NCBI RefSeq assembly: GCF_000276665.1
Contig: NW_004955433.1
Coordinates: 13,990,642-14,054,641, forward strand
Direction of reading: 5' to 3'
Source of the DNA: Chinchilla lanigera
Taxonomy: Eukaryota; Chordata; Mammalia; Rodentia; Chinchillidae
DNA length: 64,000 nt
Shown: in pieces, positions 1-11,740 of the stretch
How positions within the stretch are numbered: the stretch's first letter is position 1
Layout: the number at the start of each line of letters is the position of its first letter
Program-made: the position numbers and the translations under genes
Notes under the pieces: generated by a model
What the model saw: only the letters and a program-made list of their open reading frames with translations
The model's database searches: none
Told to the model about the DNA's origin: nothing

Positions 1-773
1 ATATGCATCATTAAACATATTTACATGTTTTACATGTCTTCATTTGTTGATCTTGTGCTTAGTTAACCTATCTACTACTAACAATATGATATTGAAGTTT
101 ATCATTGTTGAATTGTCTACTTATTTCTCTCTTAAATTCCATCAGTTTTGGTTCACATATTTTGGGGCTGTATTGTTAGGTGCATATATGTTTATAATTG
201 TTATATAACCAAATGGCATAAATTGTTATATCTTTCTTTTATCATTATAAAATGTACTTTTTAGTCTCTAGTAAGAAATTTTGTCTTAAAATATATTTTG
301 TCTGATATTGGTACAGCACCTCAGCTCTCTTTTGGTTACTGCTTGCCTAATAGACAGACATACACATACATATATAGTGGTACCTCAGTGTGAACATTTT
401 TGTATTGTAAACAATTTAGTTCACATAGAAGTGTTTGGCAAAATTTTGTTTTTGTTTGTAACCTCTCCATTGGGTGACAAGCACAACTATAGCCATCTTT
501 CCCACACAACACAACTGTGGTCATCTTTTCAAAAAAATCATAGAACAAATTAAGTTCATGAACTGAGCTACCAATATGTATATTCATTCTCTATCTTATA
601 TCAGTGTATTTGTATATTTAATATAAAATGTATTCTTATACATAGCATACAGTTGGATCATTTTTAAAATCTATTCTGCAAATCCCTGCCTTTTGGAGTA
701 TTTTAATCTACTTAACTTTAATGTAATTGCTGATGAAGTATGATTTATGGCTGCCTAATTTAAAAATTCTTTT

Positions 774-871
774 GTTTTGGTTTGTTTGTTTGTTTTCTGG
801 TACTGGAAATCGAACTCACGACCTTGCGCTTGCCAGGCAGGTGCTGTGCCACTGAGCTAAATCCCCAGCCC
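774..871 (-). mobile_element. ID-type SINE (tRNA-derived), antisense
   Basis: On the minus strand the element begins GGGCTGGGGATTTAGCTCAG, a tRNA-like RNA polymerase III promoter head, and ends in an A-rich tail seen here as a T/G-rich run. It is flanked by a perfect 13-bp target-site duplication, TAAAAATTCTTTT, at 761-773 and 872-884. That pattern is typical of L1-mediated retroposition and implies a fairly recent insertion. Confidence 0.9.
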
Positions 872-946
872 TAAAAATTCTTTTATCATTCTCAAATGTG
901 TGTTTCACTTAGATAGTATTTCTATACTATCAAATTCATTAATCTT

Positions 947-947
947 G

Positions 948-978
<31 letters not shown>

Positions 979-1064
979 TGGTTTTTCTCCGGTACCGGGA
1001 ACCAAACTCACGACCTTGCGCTTGCCAGGCAGGCACTTTGCCGCTGAGCTAAATCCCCAGCCCC
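947..1064 (-). mobile_element. ID-type SINE, antisense
   Basis: Same family as the copy about 100 bp upstream, with the CCGGTACCGG segment and a (TTTTG)n tail. The target-site duplication CATTAATCTT is present at 937-946 and 1065-1074. Both copies lie in the same antisense L1 remnant and in the same orientation. Confidence 0.9.
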
Positions 1065-1197
1065 CATTAATCTTTTATTACTTTATACTTAATGTGCTTG
1101 CTGAGGCAATCTAAGCTATTTTTCATCTCACACATTATATTTTTCATCCGTAGAAGTTTAATTTGGGCTTTTAAAAAATCAGAGTGTCACTAAATTT

Positions 1198-1278
1198 CTT
1201 AGGCTTGGCTCAAACTTGTGGTTCTCCTGCTTCAGGTTCCCAAAATACTGAGATTACAGGTGTACACCACCATGCTTA
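1198..1278 (-). mobile_element. B1/7SL-derived SINE fragment
   Basis: Reverse-complement B1 signature, with CTGAGATTACAGGTGTACACCACCATGC reduced to a partial head. It is diverged and lacks the right half, and no target duplication is visible. Confidence 0.55.
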
Positions 1279-1674
1279 AATCTAATTTTATTTTGATTAA
1301 TGAACTAGTCTCATGATAGGTCAGATTTTCTTGCTTTTTGTCATGCCTGGCAATATTTGTTTGGATGCCAGACATTGTAAATGCTATCTTTTGGGGGAAT
1401 TGAATGTTTCTGTATTTATTTAAATATTTTGAGTTTTGTAAGAGGACAGAATCAAACTCCTTCGAAATAGTTTGAGCATCTTCAGTCTTGCTTACTAGGC
1501 AGAACCAATGTAACAGTCTGGAGCTTATCATTCCTACTACTGAAGCAAGAACATCCTGAATACTGTATTACTTTATGAATTATTAGATACTCTGATCTGG
1601 CTAACAGGAACAGGTGGTATTATTGAATCGCTGTGAGAATTGTCAAAAATTTGTTATTTTCTCAATGTTTTTTC

Positions 1675-1746
1675 AATATTGGGGATAGAATCCATGGTCT
1701 GGGGCATACTAGGAAAGTGCTCTACCACTAAACTATAGACCCAGCC
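1675..1746 (-). mobile_element. Diverged tRNA/ID-like SINE fragment
   Basis: Reverse-complement of a tRNA-like SINE head: TTGGGGATAGAATCCATGG at one end, then GTGCTCTACCACTAAACTATAGACCCAGCC. It is clearly older than the other ID copies here. Confidence 0.5.
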
Positions 1747-2260
1747 TTATTTTCCTAGTCCTGAACAGTTTCCTCCCTTGCATGTGTCAATCAGTAATAT
1801 GAATATTTGTCTTCATGGTATGACATAGCCTAATACTACTGTAGTTATTACTGTAAATAGTAATAATACCAGCAGAAAATTCTGTACTTTCCAGAGCTTT
1901 CTCTGTGCAGTTCTCTCCTCTTCAGTACTTTGTCCTGAGAACTCTAGCTTCCTCAGTCCCTCTAGACTTTCAGTTCCATCTGCTTTACCCTGGGAGTCTG
2001 CAGAACTCCTGGGTTTCCCCTCTCTGCACTATAATCTAAAAACTGTTTCAATACAGTAAACTGTGGCAATCACAGGATCACTTCATTTGTCTCCTATCTC
2101 TATCTCTAGGAACCACTGTCATTCATTGCCTGGTGTCTAGGGTCTTTAAAATCATTTCATGTATTTCATCTGTTGTTTTCTGGTTGTTTTATGTGGAGGG
2201 TAAATAGGCAGTAACTGTTGTTCCATTTTTACCAGAAACAGAAAACTTTCCCTGAGTTTC

Positions 2261-2944
2261 TTAATGGTTCCTATGGGCTCCAAATTTTTCTAAGTCAACA
2301 GGAGCACCATGTGGCATATTCATTGTAATGATATGTAATAGGACAACATGTCTCTGAAATGCTCTTTATAAAAATATTTAAACTGACTCTGAGGCCTGTT
2401 GCACCTGGGCCAGGGTAGTCCTCACATAATCCACCATAGTGATAAAGAGCAGTTCTCTTGTCCTTGGACTCCTCTTGTCTCCAGAGTTCCTGTATCCACT
2501 TCTATTTTCTTTATATTAATCTGTGTATAACTTTTTATTATTCCTTTAAGGGAAAACAAGCACATAGATGAGGGCAATGTTTAAGCTGAATCCAGACGCA
2601 GGGGGAAGAAGACACTTTCCTCTACTGGTTTGTGAATTTCTAATATACTGTTATCTTCATACAGAGAAGGCAAAGCATGGGGCAAGATCAGGATTCTTAA
2701 TTAGATTATACTTAAGTGACTTACAGACAGAGTTCAGCTATTTCAATGTGAGAACATCTGTAAATTTTCTAGTCCAATAAGCAGAAAAATAAAAGTGAAA
2801 ATAATATTCTAAAATATAAAGATTATGATAGCTATGAATTTCTCATGGAAAGGTGATTTTTTTTCATTATCTGTCAAAATCAGGTTTGGTTAGGGATGGG
2901 ATGGAGCCTCTGAAGAAGGATCAAGTCCCAGAGATTATATCAGG
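2261..2944. other. Intergenic sequence, nothing recognised
   Basis: AT-rich sequence upstream of the gene. Short open frames here have no recognisable protein content. No repeat family is evident to me. Confidence 0.5.
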
Positions 2945-3069
2945 GTTTTTTTTTGGTTTTTTTTGTTTTTTTTTTTTTTTTTTGGTTTTTCTCCGGTACC
3001 GGGAACCGAGCTCACGATCTTGCACTTGTCAGGCAGGTGCTTTTGCCGCTGAGCTAAATCCCCAGCCCC
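2945..3069 (-). mobile_element. ID-type SINE, antisense
   Basis: Carries the CTCCGGTACCGGGAACCGAG segment and the CTGAGCTAAATCCCCAGCCCC end. The target-site duplication TATATCAGG is at 2936-2944 and 3070-3078. The tail is a long T-rich run (A-rich on the element strand). Confidence 0.9.
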
Positions 3070-3750
3070 TATATCAGGTTTCTTGAGATGTGGTTTTCCC
3101 AAAGTACATCACAGTTATATGTAATTCAAAAGCGTGTTTTTGTTTGTTTGTTTTTCAAATATACATTTATAAGCCTCAATTCAGAGTTTCTAAATAACAA
3201 TCTATAATGGTGGAGCCTAAGAACCTAGACTTTTAATAAACACTCTTGGTAATCTTTACACACATTAATGGTTGAGAATAACTATAGGCAGTCCTGCAGA
3301 GAATAGGGAGGGTAGCAGTTTCATTACTTAGGTACAAAAAAAGAAATATAAATATGTGAGTAAGGTATGGCAGTAATGAAGCAGTCTGGCAGTAAACAAA
3401 AGTTTCATGCTGATTATGAGAAGGATGGGAGGAAGGTCCCACAATATCAACAGATAGAAACCCAAAATTGGAGAAATGTTTTAGGAGTCAGTATTGACAA
3501 CAGGGAAAATGCCAACCAACAAATGATGAACATCACCCATGGGACAGCCTGCAGTAAGGATCGGCAAGGATCTAATCATACAGACTTTGGTTTAGGGACT
3601 GGCTTTTCATCTCCATTACATTTAAGAAATCAAGGTAGAACTATTATCCAGAAATAGTTAGAGAAAAGTCAGGAGAACCTTAAAGAGACCAATTATTGGA
3701 ACCAGTCACAAGGACCAGAGCCCATACCCTAGGGTGAGCCTACTCCCATA

Positions 3751-3918
3751 ACCAAACAGATCTAGCAGAAGCTGCTTAGTAAAGGTGAACCCATAAGCAA
3801 GCTCATCTTGTCCCCTCAGTTCGTTGTCACTGGCTGTACTCCTGGATCTATGTGATTTCCTTGGCTATCCTTTCTCAGTTCCCGTGGGGTTTCCCACTTA
3901 TCCCATTCACCCACAAAG
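3751..3918 (+). repeat. Direct repeat, copy 1
   Basis: This 168-bp block recurs at 5088-5254 with about six substitutions and one single-base indel (roughly 96 percent identity by eye). The flanks show only weak similarity, for example GACAGCCT near 3543 and 4983, and AGGAGAACC near 3672 and 5040. It could be part of an unrecognised retroelement or LTR, or a local duplication. A short shared open frame runs through both copies but looks non-coding. Confidence 0.85.
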
Positions 3919-4480
3919 CCCAAAGAGGGATCAGCATAGAGATAGAAATGACACTCAACTACCATGCAACTACTTGGATTTTCCTTGCTCATTTGGACCT
4001 GGGTTAGTCTAGAATCTGTGATAAGGGTTAGCCACCCTAGAGAGCTACGTGGCCAGCTGAAAGGACTAGAAAAGCCCTATCTGACTCAGCTTCCCACCTC
4101 CTACCTGAATTACACTTCAGATGTAAGCCTCTGAATGCCCTTGTGATGGGGGTTTTCTCAGTAGTTACAATGATGACAGCTAGATGTGAAAGAAACTGAT
4201 TCCTAAATAGAGTAACTCTCTGTGGAGGGAAGGGGGCAGCTGGATTCTGGCGTCAATAGCAAATTATCTTCACCCTTAAGAAATTCTGAAATGTCATCGC
4301 TTAGTCACTAGGATAGAGAACTCAGGTGTTTTCTGTATAGTTCTGCTTTTCTTAAAATAGATGGTACTTTTGTAGTGAAGGAAAACTTAAAGTTTTGTAT
4401 GTATGCCTTAAGCATTTTATTTTAATTTAAAACATACATGAATGTTTATGAGCTAGTTTTTTGATGTAAGGCAAACATGG

Positions 4481-4532
4481 TTATTATTATTATTATTAGC
4501 AGCAGCAGCAGCAGCATTATGATTATTATTAT
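4481..4532. repeat. (TTA)n(GCA)n compound microsatellite
   Basis: Six TTA units followed by six GCA units, then ATT-type triplets. Compound trinucleotide tracts of this kind are commonly polymorphic in length. Confidence 0.9.
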
Positions 4533-4599
4533 ACTAGGTTTTTTACTGGAGTCCCAGAATTTTGGGGGGGTTTTTTTGGAGGTGTGATTTGTTTGTTTT

Positions 4600-4806
4600 T
4601 TTGTTTTTGCAGTCCTGGGAATTGAACCGAGGGCCTTCAATTCACACCGAACTATATTCTCAGCCCTTATTATTTTTAATTTTTTATTTTGACACAGGGT
4701 CTCACCAACTTGCTAAATTGCCTTGGAAGGGCAACTTTCGATTCCTCCTGCCTCAGCCTCCACAGTGCTGGGATTATAGGTGTGTGCTACCATGCCGGTG
4801 TGGAGT
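4600..4806 (-). mobile_element. Dimeric B1-ID type SINE, antisense
   Basis: Reading the minus strand, a B1-like monomer (reverse of CTGCCTCAGCCTCCACAGTG and CTGGGATTATAGGTGTG) is followed by an ID/tRNA-like monomer (reverse of CCTGGGAATTGAACCGAGG and CTCAGCCC). Dimeric 7SL/tRNA SINEs such as B1-dID are known in several rodent families. It is diverged and no target duplication was confirmed. Confidence 0.65.
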
Positions 4807-5087
4807 TCCAGCATTATGTCTAACATAAACTATATCAAAAACAGATTCTCTAGAATTTCTAAAAACCTTAATGTCTGACTAACTATTAGATAAACCCATA
4901 AATCTTTGGTTCCCTCATGCTTAGAGCATTGGTGTCTCTAAGGCTGTGGAAGAATCTTGGTACGTTCCTCCAACCCCTGGAGGACAGCCTTTCAGCAAGT
5001 AGGCAAGGAACAACTAGTAATCACTAAAAGTGGAGAATTAGGAGAACCGTTAGAGCAAATGCCAGAGAAAATCACAAGAAAAGCATG

Positions 5088-5254
5088 ACCAAACAGATCT
5101 AACAGAAGCTGCTTAGTAAAGGTGAACCCATAAGCAAGCTCATCTGTCCCCTCAGTTCGTTGTCACTGGCTGCACTCCTGGATCTATGTGATTTCCTTGG
5201 CTATCCTTTCTCAGTCCCCATGGTGTTTCCCACTCATCCCATTCACCCACAAAG
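5088..5254 (+). repeat. Direct repeat, copy 2
   Basis: Partner of the block at 3751-3918, in the same orientation and about 1.34 kb downstream. The high identity of this core against much weaker flanks suggests either a recent local duplication or gene conversion. Confidence 0.85.
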
Positions 5255-6224
5255 AAATATTTTAAAAATCAATTGGTTGGTGATTATAAGCTACTATCTG
5301 CCTTCTATGCTGAAAGGAGTACAAGGTAATCTGGATTCCAGTATTTCTAGGAGTAGTGCCACTTCTAAGTTGGAAAGTCAGGCCACAGTCTTCTCATAAT
5401 AATGGCTTGTTATGTTTACCAAGGTGTTATTTTTCTCAAGTAAATGTATGAGAGATTCTTTCTTGACCTAAAAGGGGGAAAAAAGTAAAGGGAACCATTT
5501 TGACAGGGGAACAGATATCCTCGGATTCAAGGATTAAATAATAGACTTGTAACACTTTCTTTCTTTGTTTGCTGGAGGGGCTCCTACCCATTATAACTCT
5601 GATTCTATAGTCTTTGTTATTTTCCACGTTCTCTGTCCACTCAGCTCAGATTGAGAATTACAGAGATAGAATAAAGAAGGTGTCTAAAATCCAGTTTCTT
5701 GATTAAGAAAACTGTAGTCTGAAATTGAATTAACTCTCCCAAAGATGGCTGAACAAAGACTAAAGGTTCTGTCTCTTCATTATGGTCCAGTGTTCTTCTC
5801 ATTCTGTTATTTTTTGTTTTGAAAATTACTTTCATTTTTTATTTGTCCAAACCTATTGGGACTGAAGCTTACCAATGTCTTCCTTTAATTGCTGTATATC
5901 ATGTACTCCCAATTTCTGGCTGTCACTTTTATGAAGGAGGGAATACTGTAAAACAGGGAAGATAGTCTGATAAATATGTCCTATAAAGACAATCTATTTT
6001 AAGACCTAGGAATAACTTGTTGGAGTGGATGCCACAGGACCATGAATTTCTTAAATAAAAATTTATGATACTCAATAATGTCTGATAAAAGGAATGAAAG
6101 ATTAATGGAAAAAACTCACTAACATATGAATTACATAACTGGTCTCAGTGCTGTTTAAAAGAGTACCTTAGATATAATCTTTGAACCTAGGATCCTAAGG
6201 AAGTGGCATGATATGCCAAAAGGC
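5255..6224. other. Intergenic sequence, nothing recognised
   Basis: Unique-looking AT-rich DNA. No exon, RNA gene or repeat that I can support. Confidence 0.5.
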
Positions 6225-6545
6225 CGCTGCCTTTGAATAAAGACATCTATCCTGATCAAACATCTTATCAACTGGGTAATCTTGAGCAGGTCACTTGAAC
6301 TTCTCTAAGCTTAATTTCATAATGCATGAATAAAAATAGAAATCTTGGCTATTTCAAAGAGCTGTTATAAGGACCAAATCAAATAACACATGAGAAATTG
6401 TTATAGTTCAAAGGTCAGAGACTATATATATCATGATGGCAGGGAATCACATGTGTTGTATTCAACAATGTTCTCAGCCACTAACACCATGTCTGGCACA
6501 CAGGAAGCACATAATATTAAATAAATTCATATATCAATAAATGAA
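6225..6545 (+). mobile_element. MIR SINE, old
   Basis: MIR core phrases are recognisable: GGTAATCTTGAGCAGGTCAC, the TTCTCTAAGCTTAATTTC segment, AGCTGTTATAAGGACCAAAT, and the end CACCATGTCTGGCACACAGG followed by AATAAATT. Strongly diverged, as expected for an ancient mammalian element. Confidence 0.7.
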
Positions 6546-8744
6546 GATAATTATGGGAAAATATTCTCATTACTAATTTTTAATGGGAAAATATTTATGG
6601 AAGGATAAAGGATAATGCATGAGTACAGCAAAGGCTGGAGGAAGAAAAAGAGAAAGAAAAAAGTGGCTGGCACCTTTCCTTCCTCAGAACAGAAGCAGAG
6701 GTAGTAGAATTAAAGAAAAGATGACCAAAAGTACCAGTCCTCAAAACTGCCCTTTTTCTTTCACAGCCCCTCATCCCAGGTTTCAATCCTACCATTGGTA
6801 TTTTTAAGACTGATTTTAGGCATCAATGTCATTAATTTGAGTCATCTATAAGTCATTTCATTCAGTATTTTTAGTGAAATATGTATATGTCCTCTCTTTG
6901 TTCATAAGGAATAGTACTGCTTTACATTTATGTTGGATACAACTAACTTAAAGTCCTTCTTTCCTATTTTATTATATCTCTCTCTCTAAAGTCTATAGTG
7001 GTCAGGGGGGAAATCAGCGGACTTCAGGGACAGCTTAAGAGGAAAACAGTGCAGTTCTTTTCTTTTTTACTTCAAGCTGTAAATGACTGCAGCTAAAATC
7101 CTATAGGATAGGTGTCTGGCTAAAAATGTATCTCTATCTGAATTGTCCTTTTCCAATTTAATAGATATTTTCCATCATACACATAGGAATTCCATCAAAA
7201 TGTTTTTCTCTGTCATAGAGGTCAGGATTTTGTAGGTCTTTGGGGAATAGATAAAATGCTAAATGTCAGCTCAACAGAAGAACCATGTTACCACATGGGA
7301 ACACCATGTTCTTGATACTTGGCAGACTTTGGGAACATCCCAAACCATGTGTATTTTGGGGGATATGGACCACTCGCAAAATTAAATCAGTCTAGTTTAG
7401 CCAAATACCCTCAACCTACTCCTACGTTTCAGATAATTGATAACCTTCGCCCCTCCCAGTCACATTTATTACAAATGGTTAAAATGGTTTTAACCAGATT
7501 CAAATAAAATGTACCTGCTTTTTGCTTTCACAAATATAACTGACAGGAACAAAAAGAGTTCTATCTATAAAGAGCAATGTGGTAATAAGAGATTGGACCT
7601 TGAGCTTACAAAAGACTAATGAGATAATGTCTAAAATGTGTTTGAGGTGCATGTGTGAAAAGGCTCTATCAAGCTAGAAAATAAGATAAATAATGCAAAA
7701 AATCCTTGTGTCAGGAAATATGTATTTTTCAGAACAAAATATTAAGTAATACTTTACAAATATGCATATGCTAATCTTCTTGGTCAACTTCAGCCCAGGT
7801 AGACTGAAAAGTATTTGTAATTATTCCATCATAATAAATAAGAATACCAGCTTCTGCTGAAAGATTTGCCAAGAAAATTCAAACACAAAACCATGACTGT
7901 TGAGTAATGTCTTTGTATTAAGCCAAGTTTCCAACTTGAAGCTCAGCTCTTGGGCAATCTTATTATCAAAGTGAAAGCATGTGTTCTGGCCCCCTCCATC
8001 TTCCCACTCTATTCAAATCAAATGCATCCTGTGGGATTCCCTTGCTATCATAAATTGACAAAAACTGCAAAGCACACCCTCCTTGGGTTCCTGAACCATC
8101 AAAGTACACTCAACAGATAATGTCAAAAGTGACCATATAATGGGCTTTAGTAACTGAGAGCTCAAATCAATTATCTACAAGCCTTAATCTGCTCCTTCAT
8201 TTAAAAGGACACAAAACGCATTTCTTCCTATGGCATTTTTTCCCTAACAATTATAAGAAAACTAATTTATTTTCATGATTCCTAAAAAATAACTAATGGG
8301 ACATAAAGTTTAGCCAATAATTTCCTAGTGGAATATTGGCCTGTGCTCTTCTCACAAAAAATTCCTATAGGCCAATAATAATTCCAGGTATTTGTTTAAA
8401 ATCAGTAGGATTCCATTATTCACACATTTACTTGAGACATCACCTTTTTTGAACTCACCCAATTTAAACACTTTCTAGTACAATCAAGTAACAAAATTTG
8501 TATTAGGGAAATCATAGAATCTCAAAGGTGGAAAGAGCTTTTATTTGTTATCTGATTTAACCCTTGCTTATACACAGGTGAATTTAGTTAACAATATTAA
8601 AAGTGATGACCTGTGGGCAGTAGGCATGTTTAACCTTTTGGGATACTCATAAAGTAATGACAACTCCCTCACCTCAAAGGAGGTAACAGTGCAGTAACAA
8701 GTTGCCCACTTGATTCCCTCAGCAACACTTGAGGGAAAAGTCTG
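6546..8744. other. Intergenic sequence without recognised genes
   Basis: Two kilobases of AT-rich DNA. Around 8510-8560 there is a phrase (ATCATAGAATCTCAAAGGTGG) typical of an ancient interspersed repeat, but I could not define the element. Open frames on both strands are short and unlike known proteins. Confidence 0.45.
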
Positions 8745-8890
8745 ATTATACAAATGAAAATTCTCAAGCTCCATCTCAGACATAATGAATCAGAAACTTT
8801 AGGGGTGGGCCTCGGAAATGTGTGTTTACCATAGGAAAGCATCTCAGGCCAATACTCATACACAGTAACGTTTGAGGACCATTGCTCTGG
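8745..8890 (+). mobile_element. MER5-like DNA transposon fragment (hAT-Charlie)
   Basis: The segment resembles the 3' part of MER5A: GAATCAGAAACTTTAGGGGT, GGGCCTCGGAAATGTG, and the terminus CGTTTGAGGACCATTGCTCTG, which corresponds to the family end about a nearby 'not-alone in the genome' inverted repeat. Ancient and diverged. Confidence 0.6.
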
Positions 8891-8957
8891 GAGGTCTGAG
8901 AAATATGCACAATATGTCAGTCAGGGAAATGTCAACCAGGGGGCTTGTCTTTTAGAG

Positions 8958-9061
8958 ATATGAAAAAGAAAAGAAAGGAAAGGGAAGGAAATAGGAAAGG
9001 AAAAATAATAAGGGAAGGGAAGGAAAGGAAAAAGAAGGGGAGGCAAGGCAAGGCAAGAAAA
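8958..9061. repeat. Purine-rich GGAAA/GGCAA low-complexity tract
   Basis: About 100 bases with almost no pyrimidines on the plus strand, made of imperfect GGAAA, GGGAA and GGCAA units. Confidence 0.9.
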
Positions 9062-9390
9062 ATATCAACCAGTATCTTCCTTTACTAAAGCCAGATACTT
9101 ATCAGCAAACAAGAAGTCATCTTTTAAAGTGATTCAGCCCAGACATTCTTGTAAATTATATTCACTACTAAGTCGGATTGTGAGCTATTGATTTATAATA
9201 GAAACAGTTCACAAACCCCAAATCTCTAGCAATCTACCATTCTATCAAATGCCTAATTCATTTGACATTTAGTTTCACTTAGCTCATGAACCACAGATGA
9301 GAGCCTATTTTCTTCCAATGACAGGAGTGTTCATAAGAAATTATAAGCTCCATAATTTTTTTCTGGTGACAAAAATACAAAAAAACTAGC

Positions 9391-9794
9391 TGTTACAGCT
9401 TGTATCTAGATGCCCCCCCAAAGCCTCATGCAGTCACAGGAGGGGGCTTTTTGGAGGTGGCTGGATCTAGGATGTGTGACACTGGGATCAAAGATGCAAT
9501 TCTAGGATTAAAGGCATGAGTGCTATCACCCTAAGGGTGGGTAGCCTGGGTAAGATATAAAGGACAAAAAGAGGCTTGTCTGTGGTTACTTGTAGCTTAT
9601 AGTTTGCTGCCTTCTGCCTTCTGCCTTCCGTGAACTGTTTCTCTTCTGCAATGCCCCTCTCCCATGCCACCCTGCCTTGGGGCTGGCCAACTATGAACTG
9701 AAACCTGTACAAAGTATGAGCTAAATAAATCTTTCTTCTTTTAACTTTAGATATTGGGTATTTTGTCTCAGCAATGAGAAAAGTAACTAAGACA
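9391..9794 (+). mobile_element. Solo LTR, MaLR/ERVL-like
   Basis: A 404-bp element with TG...CA ends, from TGTTACAGCTTGTATC to AACTAAGACA, flanked by CTAGC (9386-9390) and CTAGT (9795-9799), a near-perfect 5-bp duplication. Inside are an AGATATAAAGG TATA-like motif near 9554, the phrase CTGGCCAACTATGAACTGAAAC typical of MaLR LTRs, and an AATAAA signal near 9724. No internal retroviral genes are present, so it is a solo LTR. Subfamily (MLT1/MST-like) is my inference. Confidence 0.75.
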
Positions 9795-10356
9795 CTAGTT
9801 AACAGGAAGAAAAGTTGAGTTGAGCTAGACTTTAAGGATATAAATTCTGAGCAGATTAGTTGGCACATATAAATTCTACATAAGACCAATACTTTGCATT
9901 CAGAAAAATCACCTGGGGAGTGCCTATCAGTGCAAATTGCAGAGAAGTTTGATTTCGTAGAAATAAAGTAGATAACTGAATTTTTTAACAACTACCCTAG
10001 CTGGTTCTAATGTGAATAACTCTGAGATAACATTTGGGTGTCAGGATTTCAAAACTCCAAGCTCTTACCTAAGCCTTCCTTTGAGTCTAAATCAATATAT
10101 ATTAAACATAATAATGCATGTTTAATTCAAGTAATCACATAAGATGTAACAAATAGGGAAATTCAGTTCACTTAATCAGTCTAAATAGGGTAAATAAAAG
10201 CTGAGAAAATTGATTTATATCATGAGTTACTATCCTTCAGAACTGGGAGACACAAGAAATAAAAAAAGTGATTCTGTGTAGGCTTTGCCTTTATTCCTTT
10301 GAGAGTATATATACAACATTGAAGTTGTCTACTTTTAAAATATTAAATATGCTCAA

Positions 10357-10358
<2 letters not shown>

Positions 10359-10394
<36 letters not shown>

Positions 10395-10408
10395 ATGCAT
10401 GTGTGTGT
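10359..10408. repeat. (TG)n microsatellite
   Basis: About 17 uninterrupted GT units, then GCATGCAT and a further GT run. Alternating purine-pyrimidine, so a possible Z-DNA former. Confidence 0.95.
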
Positions 10409-10566
10409 AATAGCGATGATGCATCGCTAAGGGTAGGGTGAGAGTTATTTTCTGGCCAACAGCAATAATCAGAAAAATATAATTCAGAGGTTCATACAAA
10501 ATAAAACTAAATAGCATCCCTATTCCTGATATTAGGATTGTAATTTCATGATTCCCACTGCAAACA

Positions 10567-10674
10567 GGAAGGAAGGAGGGAGGGAGGAAAGAAAGGGAGG
10601 GAGGGAAGGAAGGAAGGAAGGAAGGAAGGAAGGAAGGAAGGAAGAAAGGAAGGAGAGAAAGAGGGAAAGAAAGA
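10567..10674. repeat. (GGAA)n microsatellite
   Basis: Imperfect GGAGG and GAAA units around a core of consecutive GGAA units (about 10600-10640). GGAA arrays are potential binding sites for ETS-family factors. Confidence 0.95.
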
Positions 10675-11324
10675 AAATTAATTGTGGACAAGCTGAACAT
10701 GTGTGTAGCATTGTCTAATTAATAAAATTTCCAGAGAACTCAAATACTCTTATCCTCACCTCCTTTTGGGAAACTAGAACATGCCTAGGTTCTGGGTTTG
10801 CAGGCTTTCTGAGTCATATATTATAAAAAGCATACTATCTCTCAATCCATAAACCCATAAAAGGTGCTCTGGCATATTACATACTTAATGACTTGGAGGC
10901 TTTGAACAACTTATTCAAGTCCCTGAGCTAAGGCTCAGCTTCTTCAGCTATAAAACAGGTACCCAGATCAATCTTGTTAAACACAAACTCCTGAGACCAA
11001 GAGATCTCTGAAATAAAAGGATTCATTGAGCTATTACAGATGCTGTCAGGAACAGAAATGAACAGTCAGGTCCTGGAACAAGGTTTTGCAGCTATCAGCA
11101 TGGAGGCCAGGTAATAGTTGCAAAACATCTGCTAGATCTAAGAAGTATTAATATTTTATAATAAAGTCATGGGGAAGGAAGGCACAAATTACACTGAACC
11201 TACACTGGCTATTGAGAAGAAGAGTGAGATTACCCCCAATCAAGCTTTAGGACAGGAAGACAATGCATAAGGAGAAGCAGTGATTACCCTGGGCTTGGCT
11301 AGACCTGAAGCAGGGTGCAGTAGC

Positions 11325-11417
11325 ATCTAGGGCAGTGGTGGTAAACCTATGGCAAAGGGGCCACAGCTGGCTGTTCTCACTGAAAGCTTTAAAAGGTCCC
11401 CTATCACCGATCTAGGG
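11325..11417 (+). mobile_element. Short hAT-type MITE with perfect 8-bp TSD
   Basis: The 77-bp element at 11333-11409 starts CAGTGGTGGTAAACCTATGG and ends CCCCTATCACCG, so its ends are imperfect inverted repeats (CAGTGGTGG versus CGGTGATAG). The 8-bp duplication ATCTAGGG sits at 11325-11332 and again at 11410-11417, exact. The TSD fits the nnnTAnnn pattern described for the Buster branch of hAT transposons, to which SPIN elements belong. It is far too short to encode a transposase, so it is an internally deleted non-autonomous copy. Confidence 0.8.
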
Positions 11418-11635
11418 CGTCACAACATATATGCAAGATCGCAAAAAGTCTTTTGTTCTTTTTGGCTTGTAATTTGCTGTTGATTAATTTCTCCCCATCT
11501 CTCTTTCTATCCCTTGGTCCTTTGTGAGTAAATGTAGGACATCTCCGAACTGTTCTCTTATCAATCTCTATTCATGGTCTAGGCTCTTTCCACTCAGCCA
11601 TGACGCTTCCCACACCACGGTGCCTAACTGAGGTT

Positions 11636-11740
11636 TATGTGGGAGGATCACATGAGATAATTTTTGTAAAAGTGCTCTGTAAGCTGTAAAGCACCATACA
11701 GATGAAGCGGATTATTATTAGTCTTTTATGAAACCCAGCC
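11636..11740 (+). mobile_element. MIR SINE 3' fragment
   Basis: Contains GGATCACATGAGATAATT, AAGTGCTCTGTAAGCTGTAAAG and ATTATTATTAG, matching the 3' half of MIR. Confidence 0.65.

Larger units (their letters stand above)
1..2260 (-). mobile_element. Old LINE-1 remnant, antisense, interrupted by SINEs
   Basis: AT-rich sequence whose phrases recall reverse-complemented old mammalian L1 (L1M): the TTAGGTGCATATATGTTTA segment near 177-195, GGATGCCAGACATTGTAAATG near 1363, and the stretch around 2120-2220. No long ORF survives, so the element is dead. Two ID SINEs and SINE fragments are inserted in it. It may be several fragments rather than one copy, and family assignment is from memory of the consensus. 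The interval 1750-2050 is the least certain part. Confidence 0.55.

Noticed and set aside
9488..9991. 167-codon minus-strand open frame
   Set aside because: Lies mostly within the solo LTR on the opposite strand and matches no retroviral or host protein.
10353..10700. 115-codon minus-strand frame rich in Pro, Leu, Phe and His-Thr repeats
   Set aside because: Pure translation of the GGAA and TG microsatellites.
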